From contig OZ038451.1 in the NCBI GenBank assembly GCA_964036195.1, forward strand, positions 1,116,001-1,180,000: a stretch of DNA of 64,000 bases, read 5' to 3'. The translations under genes were made by a program, and so were the position numbers. This DNA is from Sphaerolaimus hirsutus. Lineage: Eukaryota; Nematoda; Chromadorea; Monhysterida; Sphaerolaimidae. Positions within the stretch are counted from its first letter, which is position 1. Each line of letters starts with the position of its first letter. Below are positions 10,853-21,245 of the stretch, piece by piece. The notes under the pieces are model-generated. The model had not been told where the DNA came from, ran no database searches, and worked only from the letters and a program-made list of their open reading frames with translations.

Positions 10853-11573
10853 ACAGTATTTACTTGAATTTATACCCCGGGTTTATTATTTCGTCGGAAA
10901 ATTTTGAGATGGTATTGTTTTGGCAGAAATTTTATGAAATTCCATTATTTATTGAACATATTGTTTGTAACATAACCAGGCATAGAAAACTTCAACATGC
11001 ATAAGCGTCTATAGACATACCTATTCATACTAGACATAGACATACTCATGTACATAGACATACCGTATTACCTCGAAATACCCCCATGGGGGTTTATTAT
11101 TTCGCCAGCAAAATTTGAGGGGGGGTTAATTCGAGGGGGGGGGGGGTTATTATTTCGTCAGAAATTTTCGTAAGGATCGTAGTAAATAGTAGGGATTTGC
11201 GTACCCAAAATAGGTAATAAATGTGTCCAAACAGGATATATTTGGACTTAAAAACGTAGATAGCTACACAAACTACTCTATGTGTAGCTGCAATGCAAAT
11301 TAACAGTAATATACATCATGTACATTGCGTACATGACGTATTTATTATGTACATGACGTGCATCAATCCGAAGGGGGGGGGTATTTCGAGGGGGGTATTA
11401 TTTCCCCAGCCCATTTTGAGGGGGGGTTAATTCGAGGGGGGTTAATTCAAGGGGGGATAATTCGAGGTAATACGGTACTCACAAACTGCACTTCTTGTAA
11501 TTTACATTCTGTGGGATTTATTTCCCCAGCTCGCTCAGACCTGGGGGGGGGGTGTATTTGGACAGGATACGGT
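10853..11573. mobile_element. Degraded TA-type MITE split by a younger copy
   Basis: The left part CAGTATTTACTTGAA, near 10855, and the right part TTGGACAGGATACGGTA, near 11573, look like the two ends of an older copy. The well-preserved copy at 11061-11477 sits inside it. Confidence 0.5.
11061..11477. mobile_element. TA-flanked MITE (ACCGTATTACCTCGAA subfamily)
   Basis: Ends TACCGTATTACCTCGAAATA and ATTCGAGGTAATACGGTA. It contains tandem subterminal repeats of a G-run followed by TTAATTCGA, and a core with GTACATGACGTAC. Confidence 0.85.
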
Positions 11574-12552
11574 ACATATGTACCCATGAACTCGTGTACT
11601 TGTGTAGCGATGCAATGGCTTTATAAATATAGTAGGAGGCAGGCATTCAAACTGTTTTCTTTCCATGAGCGTTCTTTCTTGCTTTATGTAATCTGCGTGG
11701 TCTGCGCAGCTGAATGCCTTGAAATTCATCTCTGGGAAAATATTCGTGATTAAATTGGCATGATTCATTATCACTGCTGACGCTACAAAATAAATTCGTA
11801 GCTGCTAATTTAAAAACAGTGGATACAAAACTTTCACTTTTATTGAACTTTTATCATTCAGGCTATAAGCAAAATATTTTCAACATGGCGACGGGTGACA
11901 TTGGTGGACTGCTTCCAGTCAAATTCCCATTGGGTTGGTTTTCTTGTAAAGACTGGTAAACACTCCTGGATCCTGAGAAATGGCAAAAGTCTGTAAAATG
12001 GGTTGTAAAATGCATTGAAAATGGCAGTCACAGCAGAAACAGTGCTGGTGATAGTCACTTTTTAAATGAACACACATGTCCTGCAATAATAACCGCAGTT
12101 CACGCCCTTGAAACCGTGCCGGTGCCTTTCCCGGTGCCCCACTTTTTCTGGCCTGTGCTAGCACCTAAAGGCACCCTCGAAAAAGGGCACCGCACCGCAC
12201 CTGCACCGGTGCTATTTTGAAAAAATGGCACCGGCACCGGCAGGGCACCTCTGAAAATTGCGAGGGCACCGCACCAGCACCGGTGCTGGTGCCCTTTGGT
12301 GCCCCGGTGCCTTTACATCACTAGATCAGACATGATGGCCTGATGGCTCTGAAGTGTGATCACAGGGGGAAATTTTATTTCTGTGATGGTAAGCTTGCCA
12401 TTTTAAAGGACCTTTTTACATAATTTTACATTTTACATGACATTTGCCATTTTCCAAAACTTTTGACACTTCGCATGACATTTAACATTTTACAGGGCTT
12501 TTACTTGACTTTTGGCACTTAGCACAGCATGAAATTTTACAGAGAATTTTGA
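11574..12552. other. Upstream region of the coiled-coil gene, with a GTGCC-rich repeat
   Basis: About 12105-12325 is a repeat of GGTGCC/GGCACC units ending TTTACATCACTA, the same end as the GCGCC family. An ATG at 11885 opens 24 codons (MATGDIGGLLPVKFPLGWF) and could be a non-conserved upstream exon; no good evidence joins it to the gene downstream. The acceptor TTTTACAG at 12540 precedes the chosen start exon. Confidence 0.4.
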
Positions 12553-15500
12553 ATGGTAGAGGATTGCACCCTAAAATACCGTCTAAACATTCAAGCACCC
12601 CCCTCAATCTCAGATGGGTCCCACTTGCCGGAACAACTGCGTTGCATCATTTCTGGCAATAAATCTGCAAATGGTGGAAACAGCAACACATGGAGACAAG
12701 GGCGAGACTTACCCAGCTCTACAAATGGAGATACATCAGATGGTGCAATGTCACCAACAACTGTGGATGCCTTGATTGATGCAATACCTTGGCAGGTGAA
12801 ATTAGACTGTAAATAGCATTCCAAAATCCTGAGCAATTAAAAAAAAAGGAAATTAAAAATAATAAATTTTGCATTATCTTCAGTTTTTTCCAGAAATATT
12901 ATTATGTATTTTTTTAGAGATTTTAGAAAGTTTCATTTATATTCTTAAGATCACCCATTTTTTGGAATGCTAACTGTAATCTTATCAACTCAAGACACTT
13001 GTTGATAAATACAATTGGGTGAATAATCAATTGAATATGAATATGATATTCAGGCAAAAGCCAAGTTGCTGGCGGATCATGAAGCCAGATGGAACAAAAA
13101 AGAAAAAAGTTTGGTTGGGTACCTACAGCAGCAACACACCATGATGCTGAGTGACCTGCACAAAGAGATTGACAGACTTCAGGCAGAATGCAAAAGTAAG
13201 TGTCTTATTTTACAGATAAATGCATATTTGTTACAATGTTTGCAGTAGTAGATGGTATAGTCAGTATACACTTGACAGTTGAATCTACCATTACCCATCC
13301 AAATAAAAATAATTTTTTTTTCACTTTCACTGAATTTGGTGCAAAATTACCAGTGGACAAGTGTAGCTTGACCAGTGTAGCTTCACTAACACCCAAATGA
13401 ACCGAAATTCAACCTTTTTAGAGATATCTGCAGACACAATATGGCCAGAAAATACCAGTCCAAAGTGCAATCACACTGACACTGCAGAAATGGAATTGAG
13501 AATAGAAAGTCTCACAAATGATTGCAAATCAAAAGATGATGAAATTTTAGTTTTGAGAAGAAAACTACAAATACAACAAAGACAATATGAGAGTGAAATG
13601 CAGGAAAAATGTGAAAAGGTTCTCAATTTGAAGAAGGATGTCTCACTTAAAGATGCTTACATTTCAAGACTTTTGACACAGGTAAATATGGATTACTTTT
13701 CAAAAGGCTTAAGAAATTACTTTTCCAAAGTCCTTGGATGAAAGGTGTCCTGCAACATATCAACTAAAACCTGACATGACAACCACTTGACACCCAGTCT
13801 ATGTAGCACAATTGGCAATACCTTGGTGGGTGGTATTCCATTCCCAGGTAATGTGAGTAAAATGTACCCTAAATGCCTTACAATTTAAATGTGTATAAAA
13901 ACAGTTTTCATGTTAATTTTGAAAACAATTCTATTAAACATTGTTTTCCCCCCTCAATTTTATGGATCAAAATTCATAAAAGTTTGCGAGAAAATCATTT
14001 TTCATACACATTTTAGTTTATCAGGGATGTAGGACATAACCTACTCACATTACACAAGCACATTACAACTCCCTTGAACAATGAACATCCAGGACAATGA
14101 TAAATACTTGAATTGTCAGACTGATGCAACCCTTAATTGCAACTGATGCACAAAAATGCAGATAAAAATATACCAGAATGCCAAGAGTCCAGATCATAGC
14201 ACACCTGCAAGCAAAAACCCAGAGCTTGCAGAAAATACTGAACCCTCACTTGACCCGTCCATAAATCAAAGTGACAAACAAGTGATTTCAACATCAACCA
14301 GTGACCAAAAGGATCTGTTCATTCAAGGCAGCCACATTGAGATGGAACCACGGCCAGTCCGAATGAGAAGGGGAATGTCACTGGGAGCTTACACCATGCA
14401 ACATGTGTCCCCCTGGACATCTAGTGGCATTGTGAGTGGGCATTTGCACTTGAGCTCGAGATGAATTAAAAAAATCTTTGTTTAAATACCACAGTATACC
14501 ACCTATTTGCAAAGTTGGAGAAACAGTGTCTGAAAAACCTCATGTGCCATGTACACTCCTGGAAAAATGTCCTTGTCCCTTTGACTTTTTTGGTTCAATG
14601 GTGAACCAAACATTAAATACGGGTCACTGAAGGGTGGAAATTATACATACCGTATATCCTCAAATAAGTCCCCCGGGGAGTTATTTTTTGTCAGTGTTTT
14701 GAGGGGGTGTTATTCAAGGGTGGGGAGTTACTCAAGGGGGGAGTTATTTTTTCCTCATAACTTTCAGGAAAACTTGCAGGTAGGTAGGTGTGTATACACT
14801 GCATAAAATACACACTGTGTATGTGCTTTCGCTGCTGTAGGCTAACATTCTTTTTTATTTTTGTCTCACACTCTGCACTGCATTTGCATTACGTTTTTTC
14901 ACTTGTCGCACCATCTTCTCCACTCATCACAGAGGGGGGAGTTATTCAAGTGTGGGGAGTTATTCAAGGGGGAGTTATTTTTTCGTCAGCGTTTTTGAGG
15001 GGGGAGTTTTTCAAGGGTGTGGAGTTATTCAAGGGGGGTCTTATTCGAGGATATATGGTAGTGTGGGACATGATGTCGACCCTTCACAGTATAAATATGG
15101 CTCCGCTCATGCGTATATAGTCAATATTCCTTTTACTGAAAACAGAGCCTTCCACGATTTTTTGCTTTTCATACATTTCGTGAAATGCGTGCAGCACCGT
15201 GCAGCAGCACCGTTTCCATGAGCTGCACCCAGAAATGTGTGCATCCAGAAATTTAAAAAGCGACTTGCAGCATAAAGGCACCTTAATCTACAAGACTCAG
15301 GGACGTATCCAGGATTTTTGAGCGGGGGGGGGCTGCTTGTTTACGGAGGCCGGTGAGGGGGGGGGGGCTGAGCCCCCCCCCCCTAAAATTTTAGCTACAT
15401 AGTGGCGGAATGGCGCTGGCGCCATTAGCAGGCGCCACGCCATGGCGCCATTGGCGTTGGCGCCAGCGCCATGGAACGCTGTATTTGTATGTAAATATAC

Positions 15501-17800
15501 ATACAAAACAGCAAAAAGCACAACATTGAGTGTATTTATAACGATTTGCGGCCACATGGAGCAAATCTGATGATAACATCTTATGATTCAATTAGTTTAC
15601 TCGGCGCGGACTGTTCAAGTCAAATGCAAGTAAAATTTAACAACATACACCCGTCGGCTACCCTACTGCGGTCATATTTGGTGAGATTATACCTCGTCGC
15701 TTAGCATTACAACACAGAAATGGCATGTGGTTGTGAGTGTGAATGAGATAACAGGTACTGCGACTACCATTGGAGAAGAAAAACATCTAAAAACTACCTA
15801 GCGTCCTAATAACAGAATGGATACAGGAGAGTGGCAAACAACATAGCCAGTAACACCGGTGTAAAACACGCTAATACCCCTGACCCGGGTTGAACACTCG
15901 CGTATAACAGCGAGCACAAAAAAAATCACGTGAATTTTAACAGGAATATAAGTGAAATACACCACAGATTGTCATATATAATCACCTCCTTACTCTAGAG
16001 ATTTCCTTTATTTTGCATATCCAAAAATACTTTTGTTTTGTTTTGTTAGAAATATTTTTGATCCTCATTTCAATTGATATGTTCCATTTCGTCACAACAG
16101 TTGATTGCAATTTCTCATACTATTCAAGGATAGAACTTCATAGACTCCCTCCAGTTTACATTGACAGAAATACATTGCATCATACACATCAGTGAGATTA
16201 CGGGTGAAAAAAATCCAACATCACGTTGACGTTGAACGTATTGTTGCATCATTGAAACTTGTGCTCTAAAATCCTATACACCATTTTTGTACATCTATGT
16301 TCATCTATTTTTCATTGTGCAGAAATGGCCGTCCCACTCGTGTACGAATAAGCGTCACAGTGTTCTGGCCATTCTGCTAATAATTCCATAAGTTTTTCCA
16401 AGAAATTTGAAAATCTTATGTCTGGTGAAGAATGCGCGCCCTCGAAGAAGACCACTTTCTGGTCTCGCCCCGGGAAGGGGGGGGGGCGCAGACCCCCCCC
16501 CCCCTGGATACGGCCCTGACAAGACTCCATCACATGTAAGGTCACACAAGCAGGGGAGCTATTAATTTTGTCGTTCCGGGTCAGGAGGACAAAGACATTT
16601 TTCCAGGAGTGTATTTGCTTGCATCAAGCGGATACAAGACTTGGTTTGACAGGTGGTTGACACGGGAGTTCAATCAATATATAGGCTTTTTCAATGTGTA
16701 GTAGGAACACAAAGGATAGAAAATAACTAAAGCTGAGAAATAGCCAAAAATTGGTGAAAAAATTGGATAAAAATATGTATATAGACACATGAACTTCTTA
16801 TTTTGAAGGTTAAAATGTGTGAAAAGGTAAATATGAAAATAAGCAGTTTTGAGTGAAAATTGGGACAAAATGTATCAACAATCACATCAGATAGATAGCT
16901 GGCTGATTTTTTTAGGCGAGGGTGTTCAGGGAACAGTAACCACACTTTTTGTCTCGAAGGAGATAGATAGCTGAGTAGGGGCAGGCCTGATACGCACACG
17001 TGCCCGATACGCACATATGCCCGTTTTTTTCACTTGACACTTTTTCAAGTGATTTTCAGATATGAGTAAAGTAAAAAAAAGTTGCGCAATGACATTAGTG
17101 AACTTTTTTCACTTCACTCATATCTGAAAATCACTTGAAAATGTGTCAAGTTAAAAAAACACTGAAAAATAGCCATTTTTCACTGTTTTTCATTTGACAC
17201 ATTTTCAAGTGATTTTCAGATATGAGTGAAGTGAAAAAAGTTTACTAATGTCATTGCGCAACTTTTTTTCACTTTACTCATATCTGAAAATCACTTGAAA
17301 AAGTGTCAAGTGAAAAAACGGGCATATGTGCGTATCAGGCACGTGTGCGTATCAGTGCACCCCCGCTGAGTAGCCTCTGGGATGGATAGATAGCTGGAGC
17401 ATTTTGGGGTGTTAGACTCTGCAATATGCTCACCAGTCAAATGTCAATCATCACAATAATTCACACTCAAATCAATTCATTTCTGAACAATTCCCCCACC
17501 TATTCACAGGTGCCCAACACTGCAATCAATGCAGCCAGACACCTACCCAGAGCCACCACATTCCTGCCTCCAATAAACCAGGCTGGCAGTGTGCCAACTT
17601 ATCAAACACTCCACCAAGAAATTAACCAGCAAAATTCCATTGAAAAACAGAGTAATGCAAATAATGGGCAACAGGGTTCCAGTGGGGCATTTCAAAGGGC
17701 AGGATTTCAGAGGTTGTCTGGGAAACTCAGAGCTGATGCAAAAAGTGGAGATAGTTTTTGGATAAGGAAAGAAAGTGAGACTGGGCAGAAAGATGAATAA
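12553..17800 (+). CDS. CCDC92/CCDC74-like coiled-coil protein, five exons
   Basis: The exons are 12553-12795, 13054-13195, 13422-13681, 14162-14431 and 17510-17800. All phases fit and give 401 residues with a TAA stop. Exon 2 (residues about 82-129) has QQQHTMMLSDLHKEI, the typical start of the N-terminal coiled coil of the CCDC92/CCDC74 group. Exon 3 continues with long heptad-rich helices (ESLTNDCKSKDDEI, LKKDVSLKDAYISRLL). Exons 4 and 5 are polar, Ser/Gln/Asn-rich and probably disordered. Members of this group have been linked to cilia or centrosomes, but I cannot assign a role here. The start ATG follows an in-frame TGA and an acceptor-like TTTTACAG, so exon 1 may have untranslated sequence; the start is the least certain part. 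Exon 4 could instead start at 14177. Introns contain a TA-type MITE and several hAT-type elements. Confidence 0.65.
14648..15060. mobile_element. TA-flanked MITE (AATAAGTC variant)
   Basis: Ends TACCGTATATCCTCAAATAA and CTTATTCGAGGATATATGGTA, with G-run plus AGTTATTCAAG subrepeats. It lies in the last intron of the coiled-coil gene. Confidence 0.8.
15298..16518. mobile_element. hAT-type element, GTATCCAGG/GCGCC family
   Basis: Ends CAGGGACGTATCCAGG and CCTGGATACGGCCCTG, flanked by the perfect 8-bp duplication ACAAGACT (15290-15297 and 16519-16526). The left arm holds a GCGCC block (15410-15475) and G/C runs. It is 1,221 bp long and non-coding. Confidence 0.85.
16673..17405. mobile_element. 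GATAGATAGCT-family element, split by a foldback
   Basis: The sequences ATATATAGGCTTTTTCAA on the left and GGATAGATAGCTGG on the right match the family at 37793-38190. A foldback element is inserted at 16978-17364. The outer ends are poorly defined. Confidence 0.55.
16978..17364. mobile_element. Foldback hAT-type element, GATACGCAC family
   Basis: Flanked by the perfect 8-bp duplication GCTGAGTA (16970-16977 and 17365-17372). The ends GGGGCAGGCCTGATACGCAC and GTGCGTATCAGTGCACCCCC are inverted. Almost the whole element pairs with itself through repeats of TTCAAGTGATTTTCAGATAT. Confidence 0.85.
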
Positions 17801-18323
17801 TGGGGTATTATATTATACAAATGTGCACATATTTATTTTGTGCAGTATGGGGTCAACTGTGCAAATGTGGACCTTACAAGGAAAGTGACTCTATTTAAGT
17901 AGACTTTACTTATCACTTCCCACTTGCATTGTAAAATTGGCACAACATGGTAAACACATTGTCATTTGCTATTGATTAAAACTGTGTATTTGGTGTTTGA
18001 GTTTGAAGCGGTTGTTGATACTATATATCAGAGTCTTTCATTGTTGGGTTGCATCAATCAAATCAAAATGAAGTTTGCACAAAATGTTTTTGAATACAAT
18101 TGAGATAAGTTTTGGATCTGTGATACAAAAAATGTTTGTAACTTCCTTCGCTATCGCTGATCTTTGTTTCTCATATTCCTTCTGTACATAAATAATATCA
18201 ACTTAATTATTCCCCTGTGAGCACAATGACAAATTATTAAAACTTTGTTGATGACACTTATGACCTAGCAACCAAAATACAATACGTATTTCTGGGAATT
18301 ACCAGAATGCAAATGACCAATAG
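17801..18323. other. Probable 3' untranslated and downstream region
   Basis: AT-rich sequence after the TAA stop at 17798-17800. A possible polyadenylation signal ATTAAA occurs near 17975. No further gene is seen. Confidence 0.4.
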
Positions 18324-19037
18324 TAGGGTTCAAACGATATATCGTATCGAATATCGGATATCGACCACTTTTTAGTATCGAATATCAATATCGAAAATTT
18401 TGAAAAAATATCAAAAGCGAATATCGATATCAAAAATTTTGAAAAAGTATTGAATATCGATATCAAATATCGACATTTTTTCACTATATCGAACCTGTAT
18501 TGTGTCCCAAAATGAAGTTATTATTTCCATTTAGAGATATTTGTGACTGATCTGATGTGCTTATCGTATTTTATTTGATGATTAAAAGTGCAATATTTAT
18601 AATGTCATTTTTGTTGGAGTGCTAAATTTGAAGCCAGAAAATGCTGATTTGCTATTTTTTGCAGCATCCCCTTAAGCAATTGGGTTATGAGTATGAACTG
18701 TAATATCAATTGGTGTTTGCCTGATACGTTTTTCTTTCATTTCCTACTTTTGACTGATTTTTACCTTGGTCAAATCACTTGTACCATTCACATTTCAGTA
18801 AAGAAATAATTAACCATGTGCACAACCACATGAAATTACAATATGCCACTTGAAATATGCTTTGCTATACCAAAAGCAAATCGCAATATCGAATTTCGAA
18901 AATATCGAATATCGACCATTTTTTATATCGAATATCGATATCGAGGTTCCATATCGTATCGACATCGAATATCGAGTTTCAGGAAAAATATCGAATATCA
19001 AATATCTATAACGAAAAGTCATATCGTTCGAACCCTA
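18324..19037. mobile_element. hAT-type element, CGATAT-arm family
   Basis: Ends TAGGGTTCAAACGATATAT and ATATCGTTCGAACCCTA. Flanks ACCAATAG (18316-18323) and ATCAATAG (19038-19045) agree in seven of eight bases. Both arms are iterated CGAATATCGATAT; the core of about 350 bp is unrelated to the arms. Confidence 0.85.
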
Positions 19038-19169
19038 ATCAATAGTTATAGTGAACATAACATAATACATTTTACACAAATAGATATTTACAAAGACATT
19101 ATGTGGTTAAGAATACCCGTGTAAAACATATCTAAGCTAAGCTGTAACATATCCGTGACGTAAGCTGAG

Positions 19170-19800
19170 CTCATGTAAACCACAAGGATTCAACTCTTTC
19201 AATGTATACTTAAATGTACCTAAATTATTAAAATTTAAAATTTTATGGCACTCGCAGTTATTTATTTTTGTTTCACGTTGGAAGCGTGCTAATGATGATT
19301 AAAGCATGAAAATACAAAAACAATTGTTGTGAATACATTAACGTACAACGTTATATACCGTAAATCCTCGAATAAGTCCGCGGGGGAGTTATTTTTTCGT
19401 CAGAATATTCAGGAAAATAAGTATGAAGGTAAGCATAAAATCCGCAGAAAATAAGCATCGAACTGCATACCTACATATGCATACAGCGTAAATACGTCGT
19501 CGCCGTAGGTAAAACATTCTTATGAGTTTATCGTTGCACGCTGCACTGTATTTGCATTCGACGAATGACACGATGCATTTGCGGCATCGATCAGAGGGGG
19601 GGGGTTTCGAGGGGGGGGGAGTTATTTTTTCCTCACGCTCACAACAGGGGGGAATTATTCGAGTGGGGAGAACTTATTCGAGGATTTTCGGTATAAGCGA
19701 TAATTTTTTTCATCGTTTTTTTTTTGTGAAAATTGCATGCGTCAAATATAATTGGCACGCTTCCAGTTGGAACCACGAGTGCAAGGTGTTAAGCAATCAA
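19170..19800. mobile_element. GCACGCTTCCA-type MITE split by a TA-type MITE
   Basis: The left half (CACGTTGGAAGCGTGC, near 19275) and the right half (GGCACGCTTCCAGTTGGAAC, near 19758) belong to one MITE of the family at 52716. The element at 19356-19693 is inserted between them. Confidence 0.65.
19356..19693. mobile_element. TA-flanked MITE (AATAAGTC variant)
   Basis: Ends TACCGTAAATCCTCGAATAA and CTTATTCGAGGATTTTCGGTA, with G-run subrepeats in the right arm. Confidence 0.8.
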
Positions 19801-19920
19801 CTACAATAAAAACTACAACAAAAGGATACCCACAAACTCCTATTTACCATCAAATGGAGCAAACAAATTCAAAACACAAGTTCAATTCAGGGCAAAACCT
19901 ATTGCTCAAACGTTGCCCTA

Positions 19921-20043
19921 TTAATGAAATAAACTCCACTGATCAATGTATGCAAACTGTTCAGTTTGTTCTGTTTCAATTGCATATTCGTCAAAAGTAG
20001 TGCCATTGTTTCCCGTTTTTATGTCCTTCAGCCATTCGGCAAC
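19921..20043 (-). CDS. Candidate terminal exon, possibly the last exon of PIGK
   Basis: After the acceptor AACGTTTTCAG the minus strand reads 40 codons in phase 0 (VAEWLKDIKTGNNG, then FDEYAIETEQTEQF) to a TAA at 19923-19921. It lies downstream of PIGK exon 8 in the right orientation, and the phases would fit if exon 8 ends at 21246. The sequence does not resemble the transmembrane tail of PIGK that I know, so it may belong to another gene. Confidence 0.3.
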   Translation of the reverse strand, partial: VAEWLKDIKTGNNGTTFDEYAIETEQTEQFAYIDQWSLFH

Positions 20044-20571
20044 CTGAAAACGTTTGTAAATCCAATGTACATCCAATTGAAAACGTAAGTCGGTGTTCCA
20101 CACGGACTTAAAATCTTCTTAGGTTTTCATGCGAAAAAGTGAACTTTTTATTGGATACTGCATGAAGTTAGCGTATTTTGCTGATTTTTTTTTGGAAATT
20201 GCTCATTGTACCAAAAGTGTAAAAATATGACACTTTAATAAAAATGGGCAAGTGACGTTGAAAAATTTGGAAAATGGTGCGGGACCAATTCTAGAGACGT
20301 AGGCTCATCCCACATCTAAACCCATCCCACATCTAAACTTACTTTGTCTCTCAAATAGACTGTATTTAATTTGGGGAATTTCAAAAAGTCATGATGCCAC
20401 AAGGTAATCAATCTAATGTAACATGTTAGAGTGTTTGAAGGCAATTTGACATCACATGTGTTAAAACATGACAGTTGACAACTATTGAGTGCAGTCAGTG
20501 TTATTGAGTACAACTTTGACCTGTGAAATCACCGAGTCATTGAAAACCGAGTCGCAAACATAGCACACAAA
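20044..20571. other. Intergenic or intronic stretch, little recognised
   Basis: A fragment reading CATCCCACATCTAAACCCAT, duplicated in tandem near 20305-20335, resembles the ends of the large palindrome at 60446. Otherwise nothing was recognised. Confidence 0.35.
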
Positions 20572-21225
20572 TAGTGATGTAAAAGCGCCAAAGCAAAAAG
20601 CGCCATGGCGCTTGAGGCGCTGGGCGCCATATTTCTCTGCCACCATTGGCGCTTGGCGCTAGGGTTCAAACGGGATCCCGATCCCCATCCCGGATCCCGT
20701 GAAATTCCGGGATTAAGCAGTCCCGATCCCGATCCCGAAACCCCCATCCTGATTCCGATCCCGAAATTCAAAAATACCAATCCCGATCCCGATCCCGAAA
20801 ACTTTCAAATCCCAATCCCGATCCCGAGAATCTCCCAAGTCCGGGATCTCGATCCCGGAAAAATAGGGGAAATTATAAAAAAGTGAAAAATGACATTTTT
20901 AAGTGCAAAATGTGAACGCAAACACCCAGCGTCCATTTTATGTCACTTTTCTGGCATCCAACAGTGTTTTGAGACCTTTATGAACAACTGTGAATGCCAG
21001 AACAGTGATGAAAACCTCTATCCCTAGACCCCAATCCCGAAAAAATGCCAATCCTGATCCCGATCCCGAAACCCCAATCCCGATCCCGAAATCTCAAAAT
21101 ACCAATCCCGATCCCGAAACCCCAATCCCGATCCCGAAATCTCAAAAAGTTAATTCCAATCCCGAAAAGTCAATCCCGTTTGAACCCTACTTGGCGCTGG
21201 GGCTCTGGCGCTTTTTACATCACTA
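20572..21225. mobile_element. hAT-type element, GCGCC-arm family, carrying a nested element
   Basis: Ends TAGTGATGTAAAAGCGCC and GGCGCTTTTTACATCACTA. The flanks CACACAAA and CAGACAGA agree in six of eight bases. A GGGATC-arm element is inserted inside it. Its right end is about 20 bp from the probable donor of PIGK exon 8. Confidence 0.75.
20660..21189. mobile_element. hAT-type element, GGGATC-arm family
   Basis: Ends TAGGGTTCAAACGGGATCCC and AATCCCGTTTGAACCCTA with a perfect 8-bp duplication CTTGGCGC (20652-20659 and 21190-21197). Arms are iterations of CCCGATCC; the core holds GGCATCCAACAGTGTTTTGA. Confidence 0.9.
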
Positions 21226-21245
21226 CAGACAGAGTGAGCACCGAC

